Positions 1-5,132 of a DNA stretch of 5,132 nt are shown piece by piece. Source of the DNA: a bacterium (GTDB lineage Bacteria; Blakebacterota; Blakebacteria; Blakebacterales; Blakebacteraceae); NCBI GenBank assembly GCA_025774615.1, contig JALGVQ010000189.1:1-5132 (forward strand), in the 5' to 3' direction. How positions within the stretch are numbered: position 1 is the stretch's first letter; every line of letters starts with the position of its first letter. A program made the position numbers and the translations under genes. The notes under the pieces were generated by a model, which was given only the letters and a program-made list of their open reading frames with translations, did not search any database and was not told the DNA's origin.

Positions 1-13
1 CTTCGACAACCAT

Positions 14-28
14 AATCCGTATCGGATT
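14..28. repeat. Short perfect inverted repeat just before the first gene
   Basis: AATCCG (14-19) and CGGATT (23-28) are exact inverse complements separated by TAT. The repeat ends three bases before the ATG at 32. It could be an operator, or a small hairpin affecting translation start. It may equally be chance, or lie within coding sequence if the first gene starts further upstream, because the frame is open to the window edge. Only the symmetry is seen; the function is unknown. Confidence 0.3.
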
Positions 29-31
29 CAT

Positions 32-745
32 ATGAGCGATCCTCTCCGCATCAGCTATGCATTCCGGCTCAGCACCAGTGATCCCGTCAACATAGATCTC
101 CTGATCGATCCGGAGACGCTGCAATGCACCGGATGGCAGACAGTGTCGGCGCCTGTATGGGTCAACCTGGAATTCGAAAAGTGTGGTAATTGCCCGCTGG
201 ATCCGTCGATGCACCCATACTGCCCATTGGCTCTTCGGTTATTACAGGTGGTCCAATCATTCAGCAAGTGCAGCCCTACCGATGAAGTTGAACTGACAGT
301 ACGAACTCTCGAGCGCACCTTCGATTCCACCACAACCCTTCAGGATGCTCTCCGGTCTCTCGTCGGTGTCATCATGCCCTGTAGTGGCTGCCCCCATCTG
401 GCGGCCTTCAGACCGATGGCCAGGTTCCATCTGCCGGTTGGATCACTGGCAGAAACTGTATACAGGTCAACCAGCATGTATATGCTCGCCCAGTTCTTCG
501 TAGCTCGGCATGGGGGTCAGCCGGATCTGAAGATGGAGGGACTCAAACAGATTTATGAGCGGATCCACGAAGTGAATGAGGGGATATCCCGTCGCCTTTC
601 ACACGCCAGCATAACCGATGCAGCGGCCAAGAGTCTTCAGAAGCTGGATCTGTTCACCACCACAATACCGAAATCCATCGAGCAGCATCTTGCCGATTTC
701 GATAGATATTTTCTCGCCTTTACCGATCCGGCTGCCCTGCTGTAG
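32..745 (+). CDS. Cysteine-motif protein of unknown function (probably DUF6901 family)
   Basis: This encodes a 237-residue soluble protein with no signal peptide or membrane segment, so it is probably cytosolic. An N-terminal beta-rich part (about 5-50) leads into a CxxCP motif at Cys51/Cys54, then His61 and Cys64-Pro65 (HPYCPLA). A second CxxCPH motif lies at Cys117/Cys120/His122. After it comes a conserved-looking stretch (RPMARFHLP, 127-135), and the C-terminal half is helical. The spaced Cys and His residues look like ligands for zinc or an iron-sulfur centre, which is an inference. From memory the overall pattern (IxYxF start, CxxCPL, SGCPHLxxxRPMARFHLP, TSMYxLAQ) matches DUF6901 proteins, whose role is unknown; this was not checked. 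The ATG at 32 has only a weak GGA upstream (24-26), and the reading frame has no stop back to base 2, so a start before the window is possible. The gene converges on the M28 peptidase gene with a 17-bp gap and no clear terminator. Confidence 0.85.
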   Translation: MSDPLRISYAFRLSTSDPVNIDLLIDPETLQCTGWQTVSAPVWVNLEFEKCGNCPLDPSMHPYCPLALRLLQVVQSFSKCSPTDEVELTVRTLERTFDSTTTLQDALRSLVGVIMPCSGCPHLAAFRPMARFHLPVGSLAETVYRSTSMYMLAQFFVARHGGQPDLKMEGLKQIYERIHEVNEGISRRLSHASITDAAAKSLQKLDLFTTTIPKSIEQHLADFDRYFLAFTDPAALL

Positions 746-762
746 GGAATACCCGTTCCTGA

Positions 763-2313
763 TTAATCCTGATCCCTTTTACGCGGTATCCGCTCATCGC
801 TCATTGCCGCATGGTAGGCGAATGCAGCCATGATGACGGCATTTTTCATCAAGTCGTCTCCCTGCAGCGTGTCGAAAAAATCGAGATTGGTATGTCCGCC
901 GGTGCCGGGTATGCGATCCTGGATGAACTGAAAACCGGGCAATCCCACCGCATTAAATGGCACATGGTCTGTGCTGCCTACGCTCTGGATCGAGATCGTG
1001 CTGAACCTCAGGTCCTCGAAGGGTTCCATCCAGGCACGGAATATTCTTCGAGCATATTCATTCCCCTGCAGGTGAATCCCGCGAAAGGCGCCTGCTCCAT
1101 AATCCTGGTTGAAATACACCGAGAACTTCTCGTATTCAGGCTTGATCCCGATTCCCGGGTCATCTGGATTGCCGAAGTGTCGGTACACATATTCCCGGGA
1201 TCCGTGAAGTCCCTGCTCCTCCCCGGCCCACAGGGCTATCCGTATGGTTCGGCGGGGACGCGCTCCGACAGCATTGAGGATACGGGCAGCTTCCAGAGCA
1301 ACGGCACATCCGGATGTATTGTCACTGGAATTGGGACTGGCATGCCACGTGTCGAAGTGAGCCCCGATCATCACCACCTCATCGCTCAGGTCAGTGCCGG
1401 GGATCTCACCGATCACATTACAGGCCTGTTCGACCTGTTCGCCAAGATGGTTTCGCACTTCAAGCTCGACTGTTACCGGAATCCCGCGCTCGCGGATCCG
1501 GTACATCCGGTTATAGTGCTCGGGAGTCACAGCGATGATGGGCAGTGAATTCAGGTTGCCTTCGCGGGACCAATTGTCCTGTCTGGTTCCGGGCCGCGAG
1601 AATCCACGAACCGCACCCGGCCAACCGCTCCGGCACTCCAGAAGTGCCAGCACACCCTCTGCTTTGTAGAATGCAATCTTCTCCACAGCACTGAGCAGAT
1701 CGGGATTAGGCACCGCTGGATTCCCCCTGCCGCGGCCAGGAGGGATCACATCCTCTTCCATCTGCTTCAGTTCTTCAGGCGTGCGTCGCGGAGTAGCACG
1801 AGCCAGCCTCTCAAGATCGATCACGGCCGGGGGGGTGGTCAGGACCACCGTTCCTGCAAGCTTGCCGCGGAATCTGTCAAGATCCTGCCTGGCCCTGATC
1901 TCCGATATCACGACAGGGCCGGTGATTTTTCCCTGAGTGCCGGGCGTATGAGCCAGCGGAAATCCAACCAGAGGTTGATAATCAGGTTCCAGCATATGGA
2001 GCGAGAAATATTCGTTATCCCAGGTGACACCGTATTCCATGAATGGTTCGATAGTGGTGTTTACGAGTCCGATCTCCTCCATTTTCTGCAGAGCCCAGAC
2101 CTGTGCAGATTTCATGTCCTCCGAAAGTGTCAAACGGGCGCCCAATACATCACTCATGTACCCGGCGATATCCATGACCTGGGAGTGCTGAAAACCCTCC
2201 TCCCGGATCTTTGCGACCATTTCCCATTCGACTTCGGATGTCTGCTGTGGAGTAAAAGCGAACAGAACCATCCCCGTGCAGATGATTGAAAACGCTCTCG
2301 GATACCTTCGCAT
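763..2313 (-). CDS. Secreted M28-family zinc metallopeptidase with PA-type insert
   Basis: This encodes a 516-residue protein predicted to hydrolyse peptides as a di-zinc amino- or carboxypeptidase outside the cytoplasm. The N-terminus MRRYPR followed by a hydrophobic run (about 7-21) looks like a Sec signal, without a clear lipobox or AxA site. Residues about 110-290 hold a PA-like insert (GKLAGTVVLTTPP near 150-162) with a charged, Pro/Arg-rich stretch at about 173-203. The M28 catalytic domain follows. Its expected ligands are present: His319 and Asp321 in GAHFDTW, Asp331 in SSDN, Glu365/Glu366 in AGEEQGLHGS, Asp404 in NQDYGAG, and His474 in GGHTNLDFFDT. The STDHVPFNAVGLPGFQFIQD stretch (447-466) resembles bacterial carboxypeptidase Q-like members. 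Length is normal for that group. The ATG at 2313 is chosen over 2334 because GGAGG sits six bases before it, and the longer start would place that site inside the gene. Substrate specificity cannot be read from the sequence. Confidence 0.93.
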   Translation of the reverse strand: MRRYPRAFSIICTGMVLFAFTPQQTSEVEWEMVAKIREEGFQHSQVMDIAGYMSDVLGARLTLSEDMKSAQVWALQKMEEIGLVNTTIEPFMEYGVTWDNEYFSLHMLEPDYQPLVGFPLAHTPGTQGKITGPVVISEIRARQDLDRFRGKLAGTVVLTTPPAVIDLERLARATPRRTPEELKQMEEDVIPPGRGRGNPAVPNPDLLSAVEKIAFYKAEGVLALLECRSGWPGAVRGFSRPGTRQDNWSREGNLNSLPIIAVTPEHYNRMYRIRERGIPVTVELEVRNHLGEQVEQACNVIGEIPGTDLSDEVVMIGAHFDTWHASPNSSDNTSGCAVALEAARILNAVGARPRRTIRIALWAGEEQGLHGSREYVYRHFGNPDDPGIGIKPEYEKFSVYFNQDYGAGAFRGIHLQGNEYARRIFRAWMEPFEDLRFSTISIQSVGSTDHVPFNAVGLPGFQFIQDRIPGTGGHTNLDFFDTLQGDDLMKNAVIMAAFAYHAAMSDERIPRKRDQD

Positions 2314-2318
2314 ACCTG
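2314..2318 (-). promoter_or_regulatory. Spacer next to the ribosome binding site that fixes the M28 start
   Basis: On the minus strand GGAGG (2323-2319) is followed by a six-base spacer (2319-2314 region) and then ATG at 2313-2311. This is a near-ideal Shine-Dalgarno arrangement. The alternative ATG at 2334 has no comparable site and would add only seven residues (MRNRRTG) before the signal peptide. Confidence 0.7.
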
Positions 2319-2360
2319 TCCTCCGATTTCTCATACAACACCCGATTCACAACGTGCCCC

Positions 2361-2389
2361 ATTCTGCAGAAGAACGGACAATGATTCAA
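2361..2389 (-). promoter_or_regulatory. Candidate sigma70-type promoter for the M28 gene
   Basis: Read on the minus strand, TTGAAT (complement of 2384-2389) and CAGAAT (complement of 2361-2366) are separated by exactly 17 bp. Each matches four of six positions of the -35 and -10 consensus. Transcription would begin near 2354, giving a leader of about 40 nt. Such matches are common by chance, so this is only a candidate. Confidence 0.3.
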
Positions 2390-2564
2390 TAGCATCCTCT
2401 GGGATAATCCTGCCTCAAGATGGTGAGTAAGAATTTCAAGGGCTGACACACAGACCGGATAACAGCTCCCGGATGGGCCGGGTTGGGTGCGGGTGGAGGG
2501 GCTTCTTCTACAAACCGCATGTGCTGTCCAAAGTACACAAGACATCAAATCAAGGAATTACACA

Positions 2565-3044
2565 ATGCAGATGAAAAGACGAACCATGCGGATACTGCCA
2601 GTTCTGGCTCTGACAAGTGCGGTCGCTCTGACAGGTATGGCCTGGGCAGCGGGGCATTCAAGTCCAGGTGTCGAGGTCGAGGTTGACGGCTCAGTTCAGG
2701 ATGTGATCGGCAAGCTCCAGACGATGGTGGGGAATAATGGCATGATGGTCATGGGTGAACTCCACCAGGGAAACGTCCTGGCCATGACCGGTCTCTCTGT
2801 TGAGTCGGAATCGATTTTTGTCGGGAGTCCCACAGTCGGCAAAGAGCTCTTCAGTGCGGATCCTGCTGCCGGACTGGTGGTCCCGATGCGGATCAATGTG
2901 TACGTCAACTCCGATGGGCAGACAGTAATGGCTTACATCCCACCCTCCAGACTCCTGGCAGATTTCAAGAATCCGAAGATCGATGAAATCGCCACGATGC
3001 TGGACGGGAAGTTCCAGATGATGACCCAGGCACTCATCCGATAA
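2565..3044 (+). CDS. Exported DUF302 domain protein
   Basis: This encodes a 159-residue protein. Residues 1-28 form a typical Sec signal peptide: a basic n-region (KRRTMR), a hydrophobic core from about Ile10 to Met25, and an AWA|A cleavage site after Ala28. The mature protein of about 131 residues is therefore periplasmic or extracellular. Residues about 45-135 match the DUF302 pattern: GMMVMGELH (59-67), then FVGSPTVGKELFSADPAAGL (85-104), then the strand pair VPMRINVYVNSDGQTVMAYI (106-125). The biochemical role of DUF302 is not established; members occur as single-domain exported proteins and in fusions. The mature region has no cysteine. The frame is open upstream to an ATG at 2487, but the start at 2565 has AGGA eight bases upstream (2553-2556) and places the signal peptide correctly at the N-terminus. 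The gene is followed after 56 bp by the membrane-protein gene on the same strand, with a strong hairpin between them, which suggests one operon. Confidence 0.9.
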   Translation: MQMKRRTMRILPVLALTSAVALTGMAWAAGHSSPGVEVEVDGSVQDVIGKLQTMVGNNGMMVMGELHQGNVLAMTGLSVESESIFVGSPTVGKELFSADPAAGLVVPMRINVYVNSDGQTVMAYIPPSRLLADFKNPKIDEIATMLDGKFQMMTQALIR

Positions 3045-3057
3045 TCCAGTGTCCGTG

Positions 3058-3082
3058 GGGGGTGGGCCTGAGGTCCACCCCC
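3058..3082 (+). other. Strong intergenic RNA hairpin without a U-tract
   Basis: GGGGGTGGGCC (3058-3068) pairs with GGTCCACCCCC (3072-3082) over 11 bp, with one G-T wobble (3066/3074) and a three-base TGA loop. The hairpin starts 13 bases after the DUF302 stop codon and ends seven bases before the GGAGG site (3090-3094) of the next gene. No run of T follows, so it does not look like a standard intrinsic terminator. It could protect the DUF302 mRNA end, attenuate read-through so that the secreted protein is made in excess, or affect translation of the next gene. The pairing is seen directly; the role is inferred. Confidence 0.75.
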
Positions 3083-3089
3083 GGGACAT

Positions 3090-3094
3090 GGAGG
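3090..3094 (+). promoter_or_regulatory. Ribosome binding site fixing the membrane-protein start
   Basis: GGAGG at 3090-3094 is followed by a six-base spacer and ATG at 3101. An upstream ATG at 3062, inside the hairpin, lies in the same frame. It would place this site and most of the hairpin within the coding region, so it is rejected as the start. Confidence 0.75.
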
Positions 3095-3100
3095 TCTTCC

Positions 3101-3850
3101 ATGCGACGACTCCTGAACGAAGAGAACATTCTGAGCCTCACCGCACTCGCCCTGGTTGCCATTTCGCCTGTTCTTTTCCCGGCAGCACAGGCCGGCTACG
3201 CCAAACTCTCATTCCTGGCCGTGCGTTTTCTTATACCCTCCATCGTTCTCCTGATGGTTGTAGTGGTCGTGGCATCAGCGCGTGGACACCGCCGTCTGGT
3301 CAACCGGATTGTAGCGGGAGCAGGGGCGGGACTTGTGGCGACGCTGGCGCTGGAAGCAGTACGGATCACAAGTTTTAAAATGGGTGGGATGCCGGGCGAT
3401 CTTCCCCGTCTTCTGGGGGTGCTGCTCACCGACCAGTTCATGGTCGGTCCTTCAACGGTGTCCGACATACTTGGTTTTTCCTACCACTTCTGGAACGGTG
3501 CCTCTTTCGGCATCATCTATGCCCTTTTGCTGGGAAAACGGAACTCTGCCTGGGGAATGAGCTATGGTGTTCTGGTAGGACTCGGCTTTCTGGCAAGTCC
3601 CGCAACAAAAGCCATGGGAGTCGGTTTCATGGCCTCCAACATGCCGGCCATGCAGCTGACGGTTGTGATCGCCCACCTGGGGTTCGGGCTCCTGCTGGCG
3701 ATTCTTACGCGCAGGTGGGTCCGGGATGAAGGCTGGTTATTCAGCCACAGATCCGCCCTCCTGTTTCCCGACTTTACCCATGAACAGAGCGATCACAAAG
3801 AGCAGGCCCGCCATGACAGCGGCGATGGGCAGGCTCTGCTGCACGGTTGA
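3101..3850 (+). CDS. Polytopic membrane protein of unknown function, partner of the DUF302 gene
   Basis: This encodes a 249-residue inner-membrane protein. Hydrophobic segments lie at roughly 10-28, 36-58, 68-88, 125-143, 150-168 and 182-202, with a possible re-entrant or amphipathic stretch at 100-116, so about six membrane spans. Basic loops RGHRRLVNR (61-69) and TRRWVR (203-208) are probably cytoplasmic. Glycine-rich packing (GAGAGL, 73-78), the MGGMPGDLPRLLG stretch (94-106) and YHFWNGASFGIIY (128-140, with His129, Trp131 and Asn132) look like the conserved functional parts. I do not recognise a named family with confidence. The gene follows the DUF302 gene on the same strand after 56 bp, so the product may act with the exported DUF302 protein in the envelope. 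The last 37 residues (about 212-249) are hydrophilic and His/Asp/Ser-rich. They are encoded entirely opposite the end of the convergent transporter gene, so this tail may be an accidental extension. Confidence 0.85.
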   Translation: MRRLLNEENILSLTALALVAISPVLFPAAQAGYAKLSFLAVRFLIPSIVLLMVVVVVASARGHRRLVNRIVAGAGAGLVATLALEAVRITSFKMGGMPGDLPRLLGVLLTDQFMVGPSTVSDILGFSYHFWNGASFGIIYALLLGKRNSAWGMSYGVLVGLGFLASPATKAMGVGFMASNMPAMQLTVVIAHLGFGLLLAILTRRWVRDEGWLFSHRSALLFPDFTHEQSDHKEQARHDSGDGQALLHG

Positions 3851-4921
3851 TCCAACACTCAGGTTCCCGATGAACTTCGGCACGAATGTTCCGCCCAGCA
3901 GACCGACCGCGAAGATGATTCCAAAGATGCTTCCGTAAAGACGGGGGTCGAATTTCGCGAACGTGACTCCGACAATGGTCGGGAAGATGGGCGCGAATGC
4001 CAACCCGGTCAGGAGAATGGCGATAATGGCCAGAGCGGGGCCGTTGGCAACGATCATGAGCATGATGGCCACAAACGAAACAGCCGATGTGAACAGAATG
4101 ACTTTGTTACCCATGGCCGTCAGGTTTTTAATGGTAGAGGTGATGAATCGACCGGCCATCATCGCAACACCGAACAGACTCAGCACCAATCCGGCATTGT
4201 AGGCTGAATTGGAACTGCCTCCGAACATCTGTTCCATATACGGTTTAATCCATGTACCCATGGATACTTCCAGCGCCAGGTAACAGAACAGAGCCAGCGC
4301 GGCGATAAGTACCGCGCCTTTACCCAGCAGTTTTATGGCCATGGTGAACTTGTAGCCGGTGGCGATCTCGGGATAGCTGGCGATCAGGGCGAATACCAGA
4401 AATACCAGCGCCAATACTCCGAGGATCGACAATGAAGTGCTGTAACTCAGGTTCAGGGTATTGAGCGAAAACACGATGAGGAATGGGGTGATCACATATC
4501 CCAGCCCGAAAAAGGCGTTCCCGAAATTGCTGGCACGCGCCGGATCTTTGCCTTCGAAGAGGACGACCGGTATGAGAGTATTCCCAACGGTATTCAGGGA
4601 CATCGCGCCTATACCCAGGAGGATGCAGGCAAGAAGAGCCATCCCGAAACTGGCAGCAAACGCCAGTATGAACAGACTTACACTGGTAACGACAAATCCG
4701 AGAATGGCTATCGGTTTGTAACCGAGTTTGTCGACCATCGGGCCGATTATCAGCTGCACGATACAACTCGTCAGGAATAACCCCATCACCAATGAGCCGA
4801 ATTGTCCCTCATCGATGCCGAGTGCTTCCATCAACTCGACCGATATGGCACCAAGGATGATGAAACAGATAGCCAGGGTGAACACAGCCATCAATGCCAC
4901 GACAATCGTCATTTTTTTCAC
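3737..4921 (-). CDS. MFS transporter, FHS-type sugar permease
   Basis: This encodes a 394-residue integral membrane protein with about 12 hydrophobic segments, the normal size for the major facilitator superfamily. An MFS motif-A-like loop, GPMVDKLGYKP (60-70), sits between helices 2 and 3. Other marks of the fucose/galactose/glucose:proton symporter (FHS) branch are GNAFFGLG (134-141) with a following TP, the EVSMGTWIKPY stretch starting helix 7 (218-228, with Glu218 and Trp224), and FPTI in helix 10 (313-316). Predicted role is proton-driven uptake of a monosaccharide or similar compound; the substrate is not readable. The only in-frame starts after the stop at 4937-4939 are ATG 4930, GTG 4921 and ATG 4912. 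GGAG (4934-4931) abuts ATG 4930 directly but lies nine bases before GTG 4921, so GTG is preferred; ATG 4930 would add three residues. The 3' end overlaps the convergent membrane-protein gene by 114 bp. The gene upstream on the same strand may encode a sulfatase, which would suit a polysaccharide-use locus. Confidence 0.92.
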   Translation of the reverse strand: MKKMTIVVALMAVFTLAICFIILGAISVELMEALGIDEGQFGSLVMGLFLTSCIVQLIIGPMVDKLGYKPIAILGFVVTSVSLFILAFAASFGMALLACILLGIGAMSLNTVGNTLIPVVLFEGKDPARASNFGNAFFGLGYVITPFLIVFSLNTLNLSYSTSLSILGVLALVFLVFALIASYPEIATGYKFTMAIKLLGKGAVLIAALALFCYLALEVSMGTWIKPYMEQMFGGSSNSAYNAGLVLSLFGVAMMAGRFITSTIKNLTAMGNKVILFTSAVSFVAIMLMIVANGPALAIIAILLTGLAFAPIFPTIVGVTFAKFDPRLYGSIFGIIFAVGLLGGTFVPKFIGNLSVGSTVQQSLPIAAVMAGLLFVIALFMGKVGKQEGGSVAE

Positions 4922-4944
4922 GGTAATCATCTCCGTTCAAGAGC

Positions 4945-4968
4945 GTTGCATAGTTGTATAGTTGATAT
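4945..4968. repeat. Imperfect 8-bp tandem repeat, three units, upstream of the transporter
   Basis: GTTGCATA (4945-4952), GTTGTATA (4953-4960) and GTTGATAT (4961-4968) form three head-to-tail units sharing a GTTG start. They cover the putative -10 box and early leader of the transporter gene. Direct repeats in this position often bind a regulator, but the array is short and imperfect and could be chance. Confidence 0.45.
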
Positions 4969-4991
4969 CACAGGGGAGCAGCCGGAGTCAA
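4962..4991 (-). promoter_or_regulatory. Candidate sigma70-type promoter for the transporter gene
   Basis: On the minus strand TTGACT (complement of 4986-4991, five of six -35 positions) is followed after 18 bp by TATCAA (complement of 4962-4967, four of six -10 positions). Predicted transcription start is near 4954, giving a leader of about 33 nt before GTG 4921. If real, the transporter can be transcribed independently of the gene upstream. Confidence 0.4.
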
Positions 4992-5006
4992 AGTGTTCGG
5001 CTGTCC
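4975..5006. repeat. Inverted repeat flanking the transporter -35 box
   Basis: CAGCCG (4979-4984) and CGGCTG (4998-5003) pair perfectly. GGA (4975-4977) and TCC (5004-5006) extend the stem to nine pairs with one bulged base (4978). The 13-base centre holds the TTGACT-like -35 element. This suits a dimeric repressor site. As RNA it could also form a weak hairpin after the upstream gene, but no T-tract follows on the minus strand, so termination is unlikely. Confidence 0.35.
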
Positions 5007-5031
5007 TGAAAGCAATAACCAGCTGACTGCT

Positions 5032-5132
5032 TCAGCCCACACCCCACCCGGGCTGATCGATATCACATGGATCGTCCATATCCCGCATATGTTCCCGCAG
5101 CAACTGCGTCAGCTCGTCCAGCCGGCCGGAGT
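5032..5132 (-). CDS. C-terminal end of a truncated gene, possibly a sulfatase
   Basis: The minus-strand frame entering at the window edge runs 32 codons to a TGA at 5034-5032. The peptide reads as an amphipathic helix (LDELTQLLREHMRDM) followed by DDPCDIDQP and a short Gly/Trp tail. A closing helix followed by a DP motif is common at the C-terminus of bacterial arylsulfatases (xWMRxTxDP-like), which is the basis for the suggestion; too little remains to be sure. The other two minus-strand frames have stops within this stretch. The gene ends about 110 bp before the transporter start on the same strand, so the two could be cotranscribed. The rest of the gene lies beyond the window. Confidence 0.55.
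   Translation of the reverse strand, partial: SGRLDELTQLLREHMRDMDDPCDIDQPGWGVG

Larger units (their letters stand above)
2314..2564. other. Divergent intergenic region between the M28 and DUF302 genes
   Basis: This gap separates two divergently transcribed genes, so it should carry promoters for both. A candidate minus-strand promoter is listed separately. For the plus strand I find no convincing -35/-10 pair. The best is a weak TTTCAA (2434-2439) with GATAAC (2458-2463) at 18-bp spacing. A small inverted repeat, CCCGG (2468-2472) and CCGGG (2478-2482) with a five-base loop, lies in a G-rich patch (about 2468-2500) and could be an operator or a 5' leader hairpin. No small gene is evident. 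Confidence 0.6.

Noticed and set aside
746-762. Possible bidirectional terminator between the first two convergent genes
   Set aside because: Only a four-base GGAA/TTCC pairing is visible, with no T-tract on either strand.
811-1548. Long plus-strand open frame of 245 codons opposite the M28 gene
   Set aside because: It lies fully opposite the conserved catalytic domain of the peptidase, has no recognisable domain and no convincing ribosome binding site; it is a shadow of the real gene.
2150-2548. Minus-strand open frame of 132 codons spanning the divergent gap
   Set aside because: It overlaps the start of the M28 gene in another frame, would cover the whole regulatory gap, and its product has no recognisable features.
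2487-2564. Upstream extension of the DUF302 frame to an ATG at 2487
   Set aside because: It would bury the clear signal peptide 26 residues inside the protein, whereas the ATG at 2565 has a well-placed AGGA.
3196-3676. Minus-strand open frames opposite the membrane-protein gene
   Set aside because: They overlap the well-supported plus-strand membrane gene, are low-complexity or Arg/Thr-rich, and have no ribosome binding site or recognisable domain.
3963-4961. Several short plus-strand open frames opposite the transporter gene
   Set aside because: Their Met/Pro/Thr-rich products are the usual antisense shadow of a hydrophobic membrane protein gene.
4964-5067. Nine-base direct repeat GATATCACA at 4964-4972 and 5059-5067
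   Set aside because: One copy lies inside the C-terminal coding fragment and the other in the promoter region; the length is within chance expectation and there is no supporting context.

Overview
The window looks like chromosomal DNA from an uncultured or little-studied Gram-negative bacterium. Four things point that way: Sec-type signal peptides, GGAGG-type ribosome binding sites, moderately GC-rich coding sequence, and a gene set (M28 metallopeptidase with a PA-type insert, DUF302 protein, FHS-like sugar transporter) typical of Acidobacteriota, Gemmatimonadota or FCB-type lineages. The lineage is an inference from gene content only. No rRNA, tRNA, IS element, CRISPR array or phage gene is visible.

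Layout from left to right. (1) 32-745 (+): a cytosolic protein with paired CxxCP motifs, probably a DUF6901-type protein of unknown function. (2) 763-2313 (-): a secreted M28 zinc peptidase with all expected metal ligands, convergent with gene 1 and only 17 bp away. (3) 2314-2564: a divergent regulatory gap. (4) 2565-3044 (+): an exported DUF302 protein. (5) 3058-3082: a very strong 11-bp hairpin. (6) 3101-3850 (+): a polytopic membrane protein of unknown function, probably cotranscribed with the DUF302 gene. (7) 3737-4921 (-): an MFS transporter of the FHS sugar-transporter type; its 3' end overlaps the membrane-protein gene tail to tail by 114 bp. (8) 4922-5031: the transporter's promoter region, with an imperfect 8-bp tandem repeat and an inverted repeat around a TTGACT -35 box. 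(9) 5032-5132 (-): the last 32 codons of another gene, possibly a sulfatase.

Functional reading. The M28 peptidase would degrade peptides outside the cytoplasm. The transporter, with the possible sulfatase upstream on the same strand, suggests uptake of a sugar released from a polysaccharide. The DUF302 and membrane-protein pair is the least explained unit: an envelope module with a structured RNA element between its two genes. Three starts are placed downstream of the longest possible open frame because good ribosome binding sites lie next to internal start codons (M28 at 2313, DUF302 at 2565, membrane protein at 3101). The transporter start is moved to a GTG at 4921 for the same reason.
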